Assembly (NCBI RefSeq): GCF_003574465.1 | Contig: NZ_QOWC01000007.1 | Coordinates: 26,784 to 90,783 of the forward strand | Reading direction: 5' to 3' | Length of the DNA: 64,000 nucleotides | Origin: Methylobacterium crusticola | GTDB taxonomy: Bacteria; Pseudomonadota; Alphaproteobacteria; Rhizobiales; Beijerinckiaceae | In this document: positions 16,829-24,976 of the stretch, one piece after another | Numbering within the stretch: position 1 is the stretch's first letter | Layout of the letters: each line of letters starts with the position of its first letter | Notes under the pieces: model-generated | What the model was told of the DNA's origin: nothing | Database searches by the model: none | The model's input: the letters and a program-made list of their open reading frames with translations, nothing else | Made by a program: the position numbers and the translations under genes

Positions 16829-18409
16829 ATGAACGGAGCCTTGCAGCTCAAGCTCTCGCTCCTGCGGGGAGAATCTCCCTGTCCGATGGATCTCGCCGAT
16901 TTCGGCCGGCTCGCGGCCATCGACCTGCGCACGCAGACGAAGTCCGTGCGCTCAGACCGCCTCGCGGTCGCCATGCTGGGGATGATCGCCTCGGGACGGC
17001 TGCCGCCGGGAGCCCGCCTGCCGCCGGAACGGCGCATCGCCGAGGCCGCCTCGGCGAGCCGGGTCTGCGTGCGGAGCGCGCTCAATCGCCTCAAGCTCGA
17101 CGGCTACATCGAGGCCGTCCAGGGCTCGGGCACCCGCGTCGTCGCGCTCGAGCGCAGCGAACGGCTGATCCCGCTGATCCGGGCGAACCAGGAGAACCTG
17201 GAGGATCTCCAGGATTTCATCGCCTTCCTGGACCGCTGCGTCGTCGAGCAGCTCGTTCGGCGCGCCCCCGCCGCGGTGCTCGGCCGCGCGGCCGAGCGCC
17301 TCGCGGTGGCGCCCGCGGGGCCGGACGTCCAGGCGCGGGCCGAGGACGAGCTCCACGTGCGCCTCGCGCTCTCCGACGCGTCGGGCAGCCCGATCTACGC
17401 GATGATCACCCGCCAGCTCGCGCGCGGCATCCGCAGCCTGTTCGGCAGCCTGCTCGGCGCCGCGGGCGAGACCGGGTTCGACCGCCTCGCCCGGGACCGC
17501 CGCGCCCTCGCCTGCGCGGTCGCAGAGCGGAACGCGGCGGCCGCTGAGGCGGCTCTCGCGCGCCGCGACGCGGTCCTGCGCGGTCTCGACTGGACCTCGA
17601 TGGCGTCCGGCGAGGGCGCGCCCCGGGAGGAGGCGATCCTGCGCGACCTCGCGGTCGCCAGTCCCGAGCAGCTCAAGGACCGGCTGACCCGCGAGATCGC
17701 CGGCATGATCGCGACCGGACACGCCCGGGACGGCGCCCGCCTGCTCAGCGAGCGGCGGCTCGCCACGGTGTTCGGCGTGAGCCGCGCCTCGGTGCGCGAG
17801 GCGCTCGCCGCGCTCAAGGCCGAGGGGACGGTCGTGGCCGACGAGCGCTGCGGCACCCGCGCGGTCGACGCGCCCGCCGCCCTGACCTCGCTCGCCGCCG
17901 CCGATCTCGACCACCTGCAGACCATGTCGCGCCTGCGCGGCTACCTCGAGGTCTGGGCCGCGAGCCGTGCGGCCGAACGCGGCAGCGAGCGCGACTTCGC
18001 CGACCTGCGTCGCATCCTGGCCGAGATGGGCCGCTCCCACCTCAGCGCCCGCCGCCGGATCGACCTCGACCTGCGCCTGCACCTGACGATCGCCCGGGCG
18101 GCGGGCAGCGCCGTCCACCTCTACATCACCGAGGTGCTGCGCGACCTGATGACCGCCTACTTCGACTACTCGCTCACGGCCCCGTCGATCGGGGGTGGGC
18201 GCGACGCGATGCTGCTGCGCCACCACACCCAGATCGTGACCGCGATCCTGGCCCGCGATACCGTGGGGGCCGGCCGGGCGATGGCGGAGCATTGCGGCGC
18301 CTTCAGCGACCGCTACGCCATGCTGGATGCCGACCGCGAGATGCTGCCGTGCGGCCTGGCGGCCGACCTCGCGCCGGCCGGCGCGGCCGGCCTCCCGCCC
18401 GCGGGATGA
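16829..18409 (+). CDS. Tandem GntR-FCD transcriptional regulator (two complete units fused)
   Basis: This 526-residue protein contains two FadR-subfamily units in one chain. The first winged helix is at ~38-105 (LPPGARLPPERRIAEA, GYIEAVQGSGTRVV) with an FCD-type helical domain at ~125-250. The second winged helix is at ~285-355 (DGARLLSERRLATVFGVSRASVREAL) with a second FCD domain at ~370-500. Typical family members are 220-260 residues and dimerise; here the dimer may be built into one polypeptide. A GGGAGGAAG precedes the ATG. It probably controls the catabolic genes at 18473-33719, sensing an acid or acyl-CoA in the FCD pocket; that link is inferred from position only. Confidence 0.88.
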   Translation: MNGALQLKLSLLRGESPCPMDLADFGRLAAIDLRTQTKSVRSDRLAVAMLGMIASGRLPPGARLPPERRIAEAASASRVCVRSALNRLKLDGYIEAVQGSGTRVVALERSERLIPLIRANQENLEDLQDFIAFLDRCVVEQLVRRAPAAVLGRAAERLAVAPAGPDVQARAEDELHVRLALSDASGSPIYAMITRQLARGIRSLFGSLLGAAGETGFDRLARDRRALACAVAERNAAAAEAALARRDAVLRGLDWTSMASGEGAPREEAILRDLAVASPEQLKDRLTREIAGMIATGHARDGARLLSERRLATVFGVSRASVREALAALKAEGTVVADERCGTRAVDAPAALTSLAAADLDHLQTMSRLRGYLEVWAASRAAERGSERDFADLRRILAEMGRSHLSARRRIDLDLRLHLTIARAAGSAVHLYITEVLRDLMTAYFDYSLTAPSIGGGRDAMLLRHHTQIVTAILARDTVGAGRAMAEHCGAFSDRYAMLDADREMLPCGLAADLAPAGAAGLPPAG

Positions 18410-18418
18410 GCGGCGGCG

Positions 18419-18458
18419 CGGCCCCGCCGCGGCGCCCGCCGCCGACGCGGCGGGGCCG
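18419..18458. terminator. Bidirectional hairpin between convergent genes
   Basis: Perfect 12-bp arms CGGCCCCGCCGC (18419-18430) and GCGGCGGGGCCG (18447-18458) enclose a 16-nt loop between the stops of the GntR gene (18409) and the crotonase gene (18473). There is no T-tract, but the position suits a shared terminator. Confidence 0.55.
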
Positions 18459-18472
18459 GACGGGGGGCGGGG

Positions 18473-19279
18473 TCAGCGGCCGGTGAAGGTCGGCTTGCGC
18501 TTCGCCCGGAAGGCGTTGACGGCCTCCTGATGGTCCTCGGTCCGGTTCGACAGGGCCTCGTAGGCGACGCTCGCGTCCATGACGCCGTGGACGATCCGCT
18601 TCAGCTCGATGTTCGTCACGGTCTTGCTCCAGCGGATGGCCTTGGTGGCCCCCGCCAGGAGCTTGCCGGTGAAGGCCGCCACCGCCGCGTCGAGCTCCTC
18701 GGGCGGCACGGCATGGTTGATGAGGCCGATCTCGGCCGCCTTGCGGGCGGGGAGGAGGTCCCCGGTCATCAGGTACTCCTTGGCCCGCGCGTACCCGATG
18801 AGCTGCGGCCAGATCGCCGGGCCGCCGTCGCCGGCGACGAAGCCGATCGACACGTGGGGGTCGCCGATCTTGGCCGTGTCGGCCGCGAAGATCACGTCGC
18901 AGAACAGGGCGAGCGTCGCGCCGAGCCCGGTGGCGTGGCCGTTCACCCGCGCGACCAGGGGCTTCTCGAGGTCGAGCATCGAGAACACGATGCGCTTGGC
19001 CTCGCGCGCCGTCTGCTCGAACGAGTCGGGGCGGTCGATCGCGGTCTGCATCCACGGGATGTCGCCGCCCGCCGAGAAGGCCCGCCCGGCGCCGGTGAGC
19101 ACGATCACGTCGCTGTCCGGGTCGACCGCGACGTCGTAGAAGACGTGCGCGAGCTCCTCGTGCAGCACCGCGTCCGCGGCGTTGAGCGCGTCCGGGCGGT
19201 TCATGGTGATGGTGAGGAGCCGCCCCTCGCGCGTGATCGTCAGGGTCTCGTAGCGCTCCTCAAGCGGCACTTGCCTCAT
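18473..19279 (-). CDS. Enoyl-CoA hydratase/isomerase (crotonase) family protein
   Basis: This 268-residue crotonase fold has the oxyanion-hole motif GRAFSAGGD at ~67-75 and a GHATGLGATLAL second helix. The two glutamates that act as acid and base in classical enoyl-CoA hydratase are absent: the GGCEL position reads GATLA and the PEI position reads DPHV. So hydration of a 2-enoyl-CoA is not assured; an isomerase, hydrolase or C-C lyase of the superfamily is possible. It is the last gene of the leftward operon and overlaps the upstream acyl-CoA dehydrogenase by 20 bp. Confidence 0.88.
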   Translation of the reverse strand: MRQVPLEERYETLTITREGRLLTITMNRPDALNAADAVLHEELAHVFYDVAVDPDSDVIVLTGAGRAFSAGGDIPWMQTAIDRPDSFEQTAREAKRIVFSMLDLEKPLVARVNGHATGLGATLALFCDVIFAADTAKIGDPHVSIGFVAGDGGPAIWPQLIGYARAKEYLMTGDLLPARKAAEIGLINHAVPPEELDAAVAAFTGKLLAGATKAIRWSKTVTNIELKRIVHGVMDASVAYEALSNRTEDHQEAVNAFRAKRKPTFTGR

Positions 19280-20384
19280 CGTCCTGCCTCCCCTTCGGCG
19301 ACAGGGTGTCTGTCGCGAGCTGCCTGAGCTGCGCCTCCGTCCCGCCGTGCAGCCCGGCGGCGACCTGGAGGCGCTTGTAGACGTGGCCGACCCGGTAATC
19401 CTCGGTCATGGCGATGCCGCCGCTGGCCTGGATCAGGCGCGAGGCCGCCGCCAGGCCCTCCCGGCCGAGGGCCACCTTGGCGGTGGTCGCCGCCCGGCGC
19501 CGCTCCGCGGGCTCGCCCTCGAGGGCCGCGGCGGTCCAGAGCATGAGCGAGCGCAGGGTCTCGAGGTCGCAGAACGCGTCCGCCATCAGGTGCTGGACGG
19601 CCTGGAAGGCGCCGAGCGTCTGGCCGAACTGGCGCCTCTGGTTGAGGTAGCCGACCGTGAGGTCGAGGCCCGCCGCGAGCGCTCCGTAGGCGTCGGCCAC
19701 GAGGGCGGCGGCGGCGCAATCCTCGATCTCGGCGATCAGCGCGAGGGCGTCGTGCCCCGTCGCGAGCACGGCCCCGGCGGGAAGGTCGACGCCCTCGAAG
19801 GTCAGGACCGCGCCCGCGCGCCCGTCGATCAGGCGCCGGGGCTGCGCGGCCGGTCCGACCGCCTCGACGCAGAGGAGCGTCGCGCCGTTCGGCGAGCGCC
19901 CGCCCGCCTGGACGAGCCAGTGGGTCGCCGTCTCGGCGTCGAGGGCCGTCGCGCTGCGGCCCCGGAGGGTCACGCCCGCCGCCGTGCGCGCGACGCTCAG
20001 GCCCCCTTTCGCCGGATCCTCCGGGACGAGGGCGAAGCGGACCTCGCCCGCGGCGAGGCCGGGCGCCAGCTCCGCGAGGGCGTCGAGGCCGCGGCGCATC
20101 AGGCGCGGCGCCACCAGCACGTCGGCGGCGAGGGAGCGGCGCAGCAGCACGCGGCCGGCCTCCTCGACGACCGACAGGCATTGCAGCGCGTCCGCCCCGG
20201 CCCCGCCGAGGGAGTCCGGCAGCCCCATGGCGAACCAGCCGAGCCGCGCCATCTCGCGCTGGAGCGCGTCCAGGGCGGCCGGGGAGGGACGGGCCGGGCT
20301 CCAGGAGCACCGCGCCTCCAGGAACCGGCGGGCGCCCTCGCGCAGCTGGTGGTCGTCGTCGCGTTGGTCCGGTGATCGCCGCAT
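19260..20384 (-). CDS. Acyl-CoA dehydrogenase, probable partner subunit
   Basis: This 374-residue protein is an acyl-CoA dehydrogenase of the divergent type. It has a short N-terminal helical domain, a middle beta domain with degenerate FAD contacts, and a C-terminal helical domain with QFGQTLGAFQAVQHLMAD. Near the end it reads LHGGTEAQL where medium-chain enzymes have the catalytic YEGT glutamate. Two adjacent, dissimilar dehydrogenases of this kind form alpha2-beta2 enzymes in steroid side-chain degradation. The gene lies 7 bp after the other dehydrogenase and overlaps the crotonase gene. Confidence 0.88.
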   Translation of the reverse strand: MRRSPDQRDDDHQLREGARRFLEARCSWSPARPSPAALDALQREMARLGWFAMGLPDSLGGAGADALQCLSVVEEAGRVLLRRSLAADVLVAPRLMRRGLDALAELAPGLAAGEVRFALVPEDPAKGGLSVARTAAGVTLRGRSATALDAETATHWLVQAGGRSPNGATLLCVEAVGPAAQPRRLIDGRAGAVLTFEGVDLPAGAVLATGHDALALIAEIEDCAAAALVADAYGALAAGLDLTVGYLNQRRQFGQTLGAFQAVQHLMADAFCDLETLRSLMLWTAAALEGEPAERRRAATTAKVALGREGLAAASRLIQASGGIAMTEDYRVGHVYKRLQVAAGLHGGTEAQLRQLATDTLSPKGRQDDEASAA

Positions 20385-20391
20385 GGCAGCC

Positions 20392-21564
20392 TCAGCGCAG
20401 GCCCAGCGTGGAGCGGGCGATGATGGTCTTCTGGATCTCGTTCGAGCCCGCGTAGATGGTTACGACGCGCCGGAACAGGTGCCGTTCGGTCCAGCCCGCG
20501 ACCTCGCCGGCCTCCCCCGCCTCCGGGCTCGCCAGGGCGTCCTCGCCGATCACCTCCATGGCGAGCTCGCTGATCGCCTGCTGGAGGCGCGACCCGATCA
20601 CCTTGACGATGGACGCCTCGGGTCCCGGCTCGCGGCCCTCGGTCTGGTCGACGAGGACGCGCAGCACCGTGGCCTCGAGGCCAGCGAGCCCCGCCTCCAG
20701 GATCGCGAACCGACGCCGGAAGGCCGGGTCGTCGAGCGCCGGCCCGCCTCCCGCGACGCGCCGGCACGCCGCGAGTTGCTTCAGGCGCTCGAACTCGCGG
20801 CGCGAGCGGTGGACCTGGGCGTTGTTGGTGCGCTCGTGGTTGAGCAGGAACTTGGCGTAGCCCCAGCCCTGGTCGACCGCGCCGATGAGCGCATCGTCGG
20901 GCACCCGGACGTCGTCCAGGAACACGGAGTTCACGCTGTGCCCGCCGTCGATCGTGATCACCGGGTCGATCGTGACGCCGGGCGCCCGCATGTCGACGAT
21001 GAACAGCGAGAGCCCGGCCTGGGGCCTGACCTCCCGGTTGGTGCGGGCCAGGCAGATCATCAGGTCGGCGAAGTGGCCCTCCGTCGTCCAGGCCTTCTGT
21101 CCGGCGATGATCCAGCCGCCCTCGACCCGGCGGGCGGTGGTGCGCACCGAGGCGAGGTCCGAGCCGGCCTCGGGCTCCGAGTAGCCCTGGCACCAGAACT
21201 CCGCCCCGGACCGGATGGCGGGCAGGTAGCGCTCCTTCTGGGCCGGCGAGCCGAAGGCCTGGAGCGTGGGGCCGACGAGGTAGATGCCGAACACGCTGAG
21301 CGGCGGCGCGTCGGCCGCCGCGCACTCGGCCTCGAAGATGAAGCGCTGGATCGGCGTCCAGCCCGGTCCCCCCGCGGCCTCGGGCCAGTGATGGGCGGCC
21401 CAGCCCCGGGCGTCGAGGAGCCCGTTCCAGCGCGCCATGTCCGCGCGGGAGAGGTGGATGCCCTCGCGCGTCCGGCGCGCGAGGTCGGGCGGCAGCATCG
21501 CGCGGATCGCCGACCGGATCTCCGCCCGGAAGGCGCGCTCGTCATCCGTGAAGAAGGCGTCCAC
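20392..21564 (-). CDS. Acyl-CoA dehydrogenase
   Basis: This 390-residue flavoprotein would oxidise an acyl-CoA to the 2-enoyl-CoA. It shows CQGYSEPEAGSDLASV (FAD/substrate loop, ~130-145), GWIIAGQKAWTT, and the C-terminal IYAGSNEIQKTIIA. The residue usually supplying the catalytic glutamate (YEGT) is Ala here, so the base must lie elsewhere or on a partner. The GTG start at 21564 matches the family N-terminus (DAFFTDDERAFRAEIR) and is preceded by GGGAGC; the frame's longer upstream extension is low-complexity. It heads the dehydrogenase pair in the leftward operon. Confidence 0.9.
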   Translation of the reverse strand: MDAFFTDDERAFRAEIRSAIRAMLPPDLARRTREGIHLSRADMARWNGLLDARGWAAHHWPEAAGGPGWTPIQRFIFEAECAAADAPPLSVFGIYLVGPTLQAFGSPAQKERYLPAIRSGAEFWCQGYSEPEAGSDLASVRTTARRVEGGWIIAGQKAWTTEGHFADLMICLARTNREVRPQAGLSLFIVDMRAPGVTIDPVITIDGGHSVNSVFLDDVRVPDDALIGAVDQGWGYAKFLLNHERTNNAQVHRSRREFERLKQLAACRRVAGGGPALDDPAFRRRFAILEAGLAGLEATVLRVLVDQTEGREPGPEASIVKVIGSRLQQAISELAMEVIGEDALASPEAGEAGEVAGWTERHLFRRVVTIYAGSNEIQKTIIARSTLGLR

Positions 21565-21643
21565 GTGTCTGCTCGCTCCCTGGCTCGTTCCCGGACGTTC
21601 TTCCGCCGGCACCGGCGCCGACAAGGCGAATGCTGGCACTGCC

Positions 21644-22102
21644 TCAAGACCAATCGCCGCCGCTCCCGGCAAGGCCCTCGAGCGCGTCGCGCTCGCCGGG
21701 ACGCAAGGGCCGGGCGCGGCGGGTTCGGCCATCCATGACCACCGTGACCGAGTGGGCGGTCGCCGCGCAGGCCGCGCCGACGAACACGCCCTGTCCCATG
21801 ACGATCGCGCTGGTGCCGAGGCGCAGCACGGCCGTCCCGATCTCCGGGGCGTCGGCGAAGCCGACCTCCTGGGCGAAGTCCACCGTGACGGAGGCGAGCG
21901 CCAGGACGTCGCCCGGCGCGATCAGCGGCCGCAGCGCCTGCGTCAGGAGGGCGTAGCGCCCGTCGTCGAGCCAGGCCGTGTACACGCTGTTCGTGACATG
22001 GCCGTTCGGATCGAGGTCCGCGTGGCGCACGATCGCGGGGCGCCAGTGCGGGAAGAACGAGCGCGCGGCGAGCCGCGGCTCCTCGGCGAGCGTGCGCCTC
22101 AT
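21644..22102 (-). CDS. Acyl-CoA thioesterase, hotdog fold
   Basis: This 152-residue protein has the 4-hydroxybenzoyl-CoA thioesterase pattern: RHADLDPNGHVTNSVYTAWLDDGRY, in which the Asp and the His-x-x-Asn segment form the active site. It would release a free acid from a CoA ester, perhaps to rescue CoA or to end the pathway. It lies 15 bp after the quinone-oxidoreductase gene and 79 bp before the acyl-CoA dehydrogenase in the same leftward operon. Confidence 0.88.
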   Translation of the reverse strand: MRRTLAEEPRLAARSFFPHWRPAIVRHADLDPNGHVTNSVYTAWLDDGRYALLTQALRPLIAPGDVLALASVTVDFAQEVGFADAPEIGTAVLRLGTSAIVMGQGVFVGAACAATAHSVTVVMDGRTRRARPLRPGERDALEGLAGSGGDWS

Positions 22103-22117
22103 GGGCCCGGTCCCCCG

Positions 22118-23095
22118 TCAGGGCAGCAGCACGGTGGCGCCGGACGTCTCGCCGGCCTCGAGCCGGCGGTGGACGGCGCCGGCCTCGGCGAGCGGCGCGC
22201 ACAGGCCGATCGAGGGCCGCAGGTGGCCCTGCGCCACCATCGCGAACATCGCGTCGGCGCCGGCCTGGAGATCCGGCAGCGTGCGCAGATGCGCGAAGAC
22301 GCCGGGCACGCTGACCGACAGCGAGCGCTGCGGGCCGAGCCTGGCGAGATCGACGGAAGCCAGCGCCTCGCCCGCCTGCCCCAGGTTGATCGCGGTCCCG
22401 AAGGGCTTGAGGCAGTCGAGCGATCGCTCGAGGACCGCGCCGCCGATGCCCTCGCAGACGACGTCGACGCCTGCGCCCCCGGTCAGCCGCAGCGTCTCGG
22501 CGACGAAATCCTGCGCGCGGTAGAGGATCACCGCGTCGCATCCGGCCGCGCGGGCCACCTCCGCCTTGGCGTCGCTCCCGACCGTGCCGATGACCCGGGC
22601 GCCCGCCGCGCGCGCCCACTGCGCCAGCAGCACGCCGAGCCCGCCCGCCGCCGCGTGCACCAGCACCGCGTCGCCGGGCCTGAGGGGCCGCACGCGGGTG
22701 AACAGCATGTGGGCCGTCATGCCCTTGAGCATGAGGGACGCCGCGTCCGCGTCCCGGATCCCGTCCGGCAGCCGCACGAGGCGGGCGGCGTCGATCACCC
22801 GGGCGCTGGCGTAGCTGCCGACCGGCGGGCCGGCGTAGCCGACCCGGTCGCCCGGCCGCAGGGACACCCCCGCGCCGGCCGCCTCGACGACGCCGACCGC
22901 CTCGACGCCGACCGCGCCCGGCAGGTGCGGGATCGGGAAGATGCCGCGGCGATGGTAGGTGTCGATGAAGTTCACCCCGACCGCGGTCTGCCTCAGCAGG
23001 ACCTGCCCCTCGCGCGGGCGCGGGAGGTCGACCTCGACGGCAACCAGCCGGTCGGGTCCGCCGTAGGTGTCGATCCGGATCTCGGTCGCGCGCAA
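22118..23095 (-). CDS. NADPH:quinone oxidoreductase-type zinc-free MDR enzyme
   Basis: This 325-residue member of the medium-chain dehydrogenase/reductase superfamily has no structural or catalytic zinc ligands. It shows the QOR signature VNFIDTYHRRGIFP and the NADPH-binding loop VLVHAAAGGLGVLLAQWA (~140-158). It would reduce an enone or enoyl-type carbonyl with NADPH; the real substrate is unknown. It is the first gene of the leftward operon and shares a 156-bp divergent promoter region with the acyl-CoA ligase gene. Confidence 0.9.
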   Translation of the reverse strand: MRATEIRIDTYGGPDRLVAVEVDLPRPREGQVLLRQTAVGVNFIDTYHRRGIFPIPHLPGAVGVEAVGVVEAAGAGVSLRPGDRVGYAGPPVGSYASARVIDAARLVRLPDGIRDADAASLMLKGMTAHMLFTRVRPLRPGDAVLVHAAAGGLGVLLAQWARAAGARVIGTVGSDAKAEVARAAGCDAVILYRAQDFVAETLRLTGGAGVDVVCEGIGGAVLERSLDCLKPFGTAINLGQAGEALASVDLARLGPQRSLSVSVPGVFAHLRTLPDLQAGADAMFAMVAQGHLRPSIGLCAPLAEAGAVHRRLEAGETSGATVLLP

Positions 23096-23159
23096 TCCCG
23101 CCTCCTGCCTCGAGCGGACCGTCTGTGCGTCGGGGCGGCGGCGGGCCGCAATTCCATCA

Positions 23160-23180
23160 TTGGTCCGCCGACGAGACCAA
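23160..23180. promoter_or_regulatory. Candidate operator in the divergent promoter
   Basis: TTGGTC (23160-23165) and GACCAA (23175-23180) form a perfect 6-bp inverted repeat with a 9-bp spacer, midway between the divergent starts at 23095 and 23252. FCD-type GntR regulators recognise TGGT/ACCA half-sites, normally with shorter spacing. A target for the tandem regulator is therefore plausible but unproven. Confidence 0.4.
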
Positions 23181-23251
23181 ACCGGGCTTTGACGGGACGC
23201 CGCCGCGGCGGGCGAGATGGCGCCGTCCTGCCCTGCCGGTGCGCTCCCGCC

Positions 23252-24820
23252 ATGACCGATCCCTCCCTGATCCTCTCCCTGACCGTGCCGCAGCTCCTCC
23301 GGCGCCGGGCCGAGGACGGCCGCACCGGGATCGCGCTCTCGGCCCGCGCGCTCGGCGGCTGGCGCGACCGGCTCACCTACGGCCAGCTCGTGCAGCGGAT
23401 GGAGGCCGTGGCGGCCGGCTTCGCCGCGCTCGGCCTCGGCGCGGGCGACAGGATCGGCGTGCTGCTCGGCAACGAGGCGGGGCGGGAGTGCCTGCTCACC
23501 GCGCTCGGGGCCCTGCGGATCGGGGCCGCGGTGGTGCCGTTCAACACGCGCGCCTCAGACGAGGAGTTCGGGCACGCCCTCGCCCTCGCCGCACCCGCCG
23601 CGGTCGTGTGCGCGGCCGCGGGGGCGTCCCGGGTCGCGCGGCTCGCTCCGGCCGTCCGGCTGCTCGTGGTCGGGGAGGGGGGCCCGGAGGGAGCGGGCGC
23701 GTGGCCCGAGCCGCTGGGTTCCGGGTTCGGCGCCCCGCCGCCGGAGAACCCCGACCCCGACCGCCTCGGCTGCCTGCTGTTCACCTCGGGCACGACCGCG
23801 CGGTCGAAGGCCGTGATGCACAGCCACGCCACGATGCTCGGCGCCGGGCTCGCGTGCGGTGCCGCGCTCGGCCTGCGGGCCGAGGATCTCTACCAGGGCG
23901 GCTGGCCGTTCTTCACGAGCTCGCCGCTCAACCTCGGCGCCATGTCGTGCTGGATCGCCGGCGCCGGCCTGGTGCTGGAGGAGCCGCTCGACAACCGCGG
24001 CCGCCTGGATCTCATCGCCTCCGAGCGCACGACCTTCTACCATGGCGTGCCCTCCGTGGTGCACTTCATGATGGAGGAGTTCGCCCGCGCCCCGAGCGAC
24101 GTGTCGAGCCTGCGGCGGGTCGGCTACGGCGGCGCGGCGATGCCGCCGGACGTCATCCGCCGGCTCGCCGCGCACTGGCCCGACGTCGAGCAGGTGCAGA
24201 TCTACGGCATGACGGAGAGCGGCCCGAGCGGCACGAGGCTCGAGCCGGAGCGGATGGAGGAGAAGATCGGCTCGATCGGCAGCGCCATGCCCCACTGCAC
24301 CGTGTCGATCGTCGACGAGGCCGGAGGGCCCCTCGGGCCCGGGGAGACCGGCGAGATCCTGCTGCGGGGCCCCGGCGTCGCGAAGGGCTACTTCCGCAAC
24401 CCCGAGGCCACCGCCGAGGCCTTCGTGCTCGGCGGCATCCGGACCGGCGACGTCGGGCATCTCGACGCCGACGGGTTCCTGTACTTCACCGACCGGCGCA
24501 AGGACGTGATCAACCGCGGCGGCCTGAAGGTCGCCTCGGTGGCGGTCGAGGAGGTGCTCTACCGCCATCCGAGCGTGCGGGAGGCGGCGGTGATCGCCGT
24601 CCCGCACCGGGCGCTCGGCGAGGACGTGGCCGCCTGCGTGGTCCCGCGCGAGCCGGGCGGCGTCGACACGGAGGCGCTCGCCGCCTTCTGCGCCGAGCGG
24701 CTGGCCGATTACGCCCGCCCGCGCCGCTGGCTCGTCCTCGACGAACTGCCGAAGAATCCGATGGGCAAGGTGCTGAAGACGGAGCTGCGGGCGCGCTTCG
24801 CGGCGTCCGCGGGGACGTGA
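23252..24820 (+). CDS. Acyl-CoA synthetase (AMP-binding, class I adenylate-forming)
   Basis: This 522-residue ligase would activate a carboxylic acid to its CoA ester with ATP. It has the phosphate-binding loop LLFTSGTTARSKAVMH (~171-186, a variant of TSGTTGxPK), the A5 motif QIYGMTESGPSG, the hinge FTDRRKDVINRGG and the catalytic lysine in NPMGKVLKTEL near the end. The ATG at 23252 fits the family length; the frame is open far upstream, but only antisense to other genes. It heads the rightward operon and precedes the ABC importer, which suggests that the importer's substrate is its acid. Confidence 0.92.
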   Translation: MTDPSLILSLTVPQLLRRRAEDGRTGIALSARALGGWRDRLTYGQLVQRMEAVAAGFAALGLGAGDRIGVLLGNEAGRECLLTALGALRIGAAVVPFNTRASDEEFGHALALAAPAAVVCAAAGASRVARLAPAVRLLVVGEGGPEGAGAWPEPLGSGFGAPPPENPDPDRLGCLLFTSGTTARSKAVMHSHATMLGAGLACGAALGLRAEDLYQGGWPFFTSSPLNLGAMSCWIAGAGLVLEEPLDNRGRLDLIASERTTFYHGVPSVVHFMMEEFARAPSDVSSLRRVGYGGAAMPPDVIRRLAAHWPDVEQVQIYGMTESGPSGTRLEPERMEEKIGSIGSAMPHCTVSIVDEAGGPLGPGETGEILLRGPGVAKGYFRNPEATAEAFVLGGIRTGDVGHLDADGFLYFTDRRKDVINRGGLKVASVAVEEVLYRHPSVREAAVIAVPHRALGEDVAACVVPREPGGVDTEALAAFCAERLADYARPRRWLVLDELPKNPMGKVLKTELRARFAASAGT

Positions 24821-24976
24821 GCGGGTCCGCGCGGGCGTGAGGAGGCCGGCGGGGCCGAACCAGTGGTCTTCCCGCCAGCCCAGGGCCGGCCTTGCCGTCC
24901 CGGGAGGCCTCGCCGAAGCTGACCCGCAAGAGGACGCGCGAAGCGTCCCGGCCACGATCCCGAGGAGGAATGCCCC

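Noticed and set aside
24859..24867. ACCAGTGGT palindrome before the solute-binding gene as a second GntR site
   Set aside because: The half-sites are in the opposite order to TGGT...ACCA, and a 9-bp match is expected often by chance.
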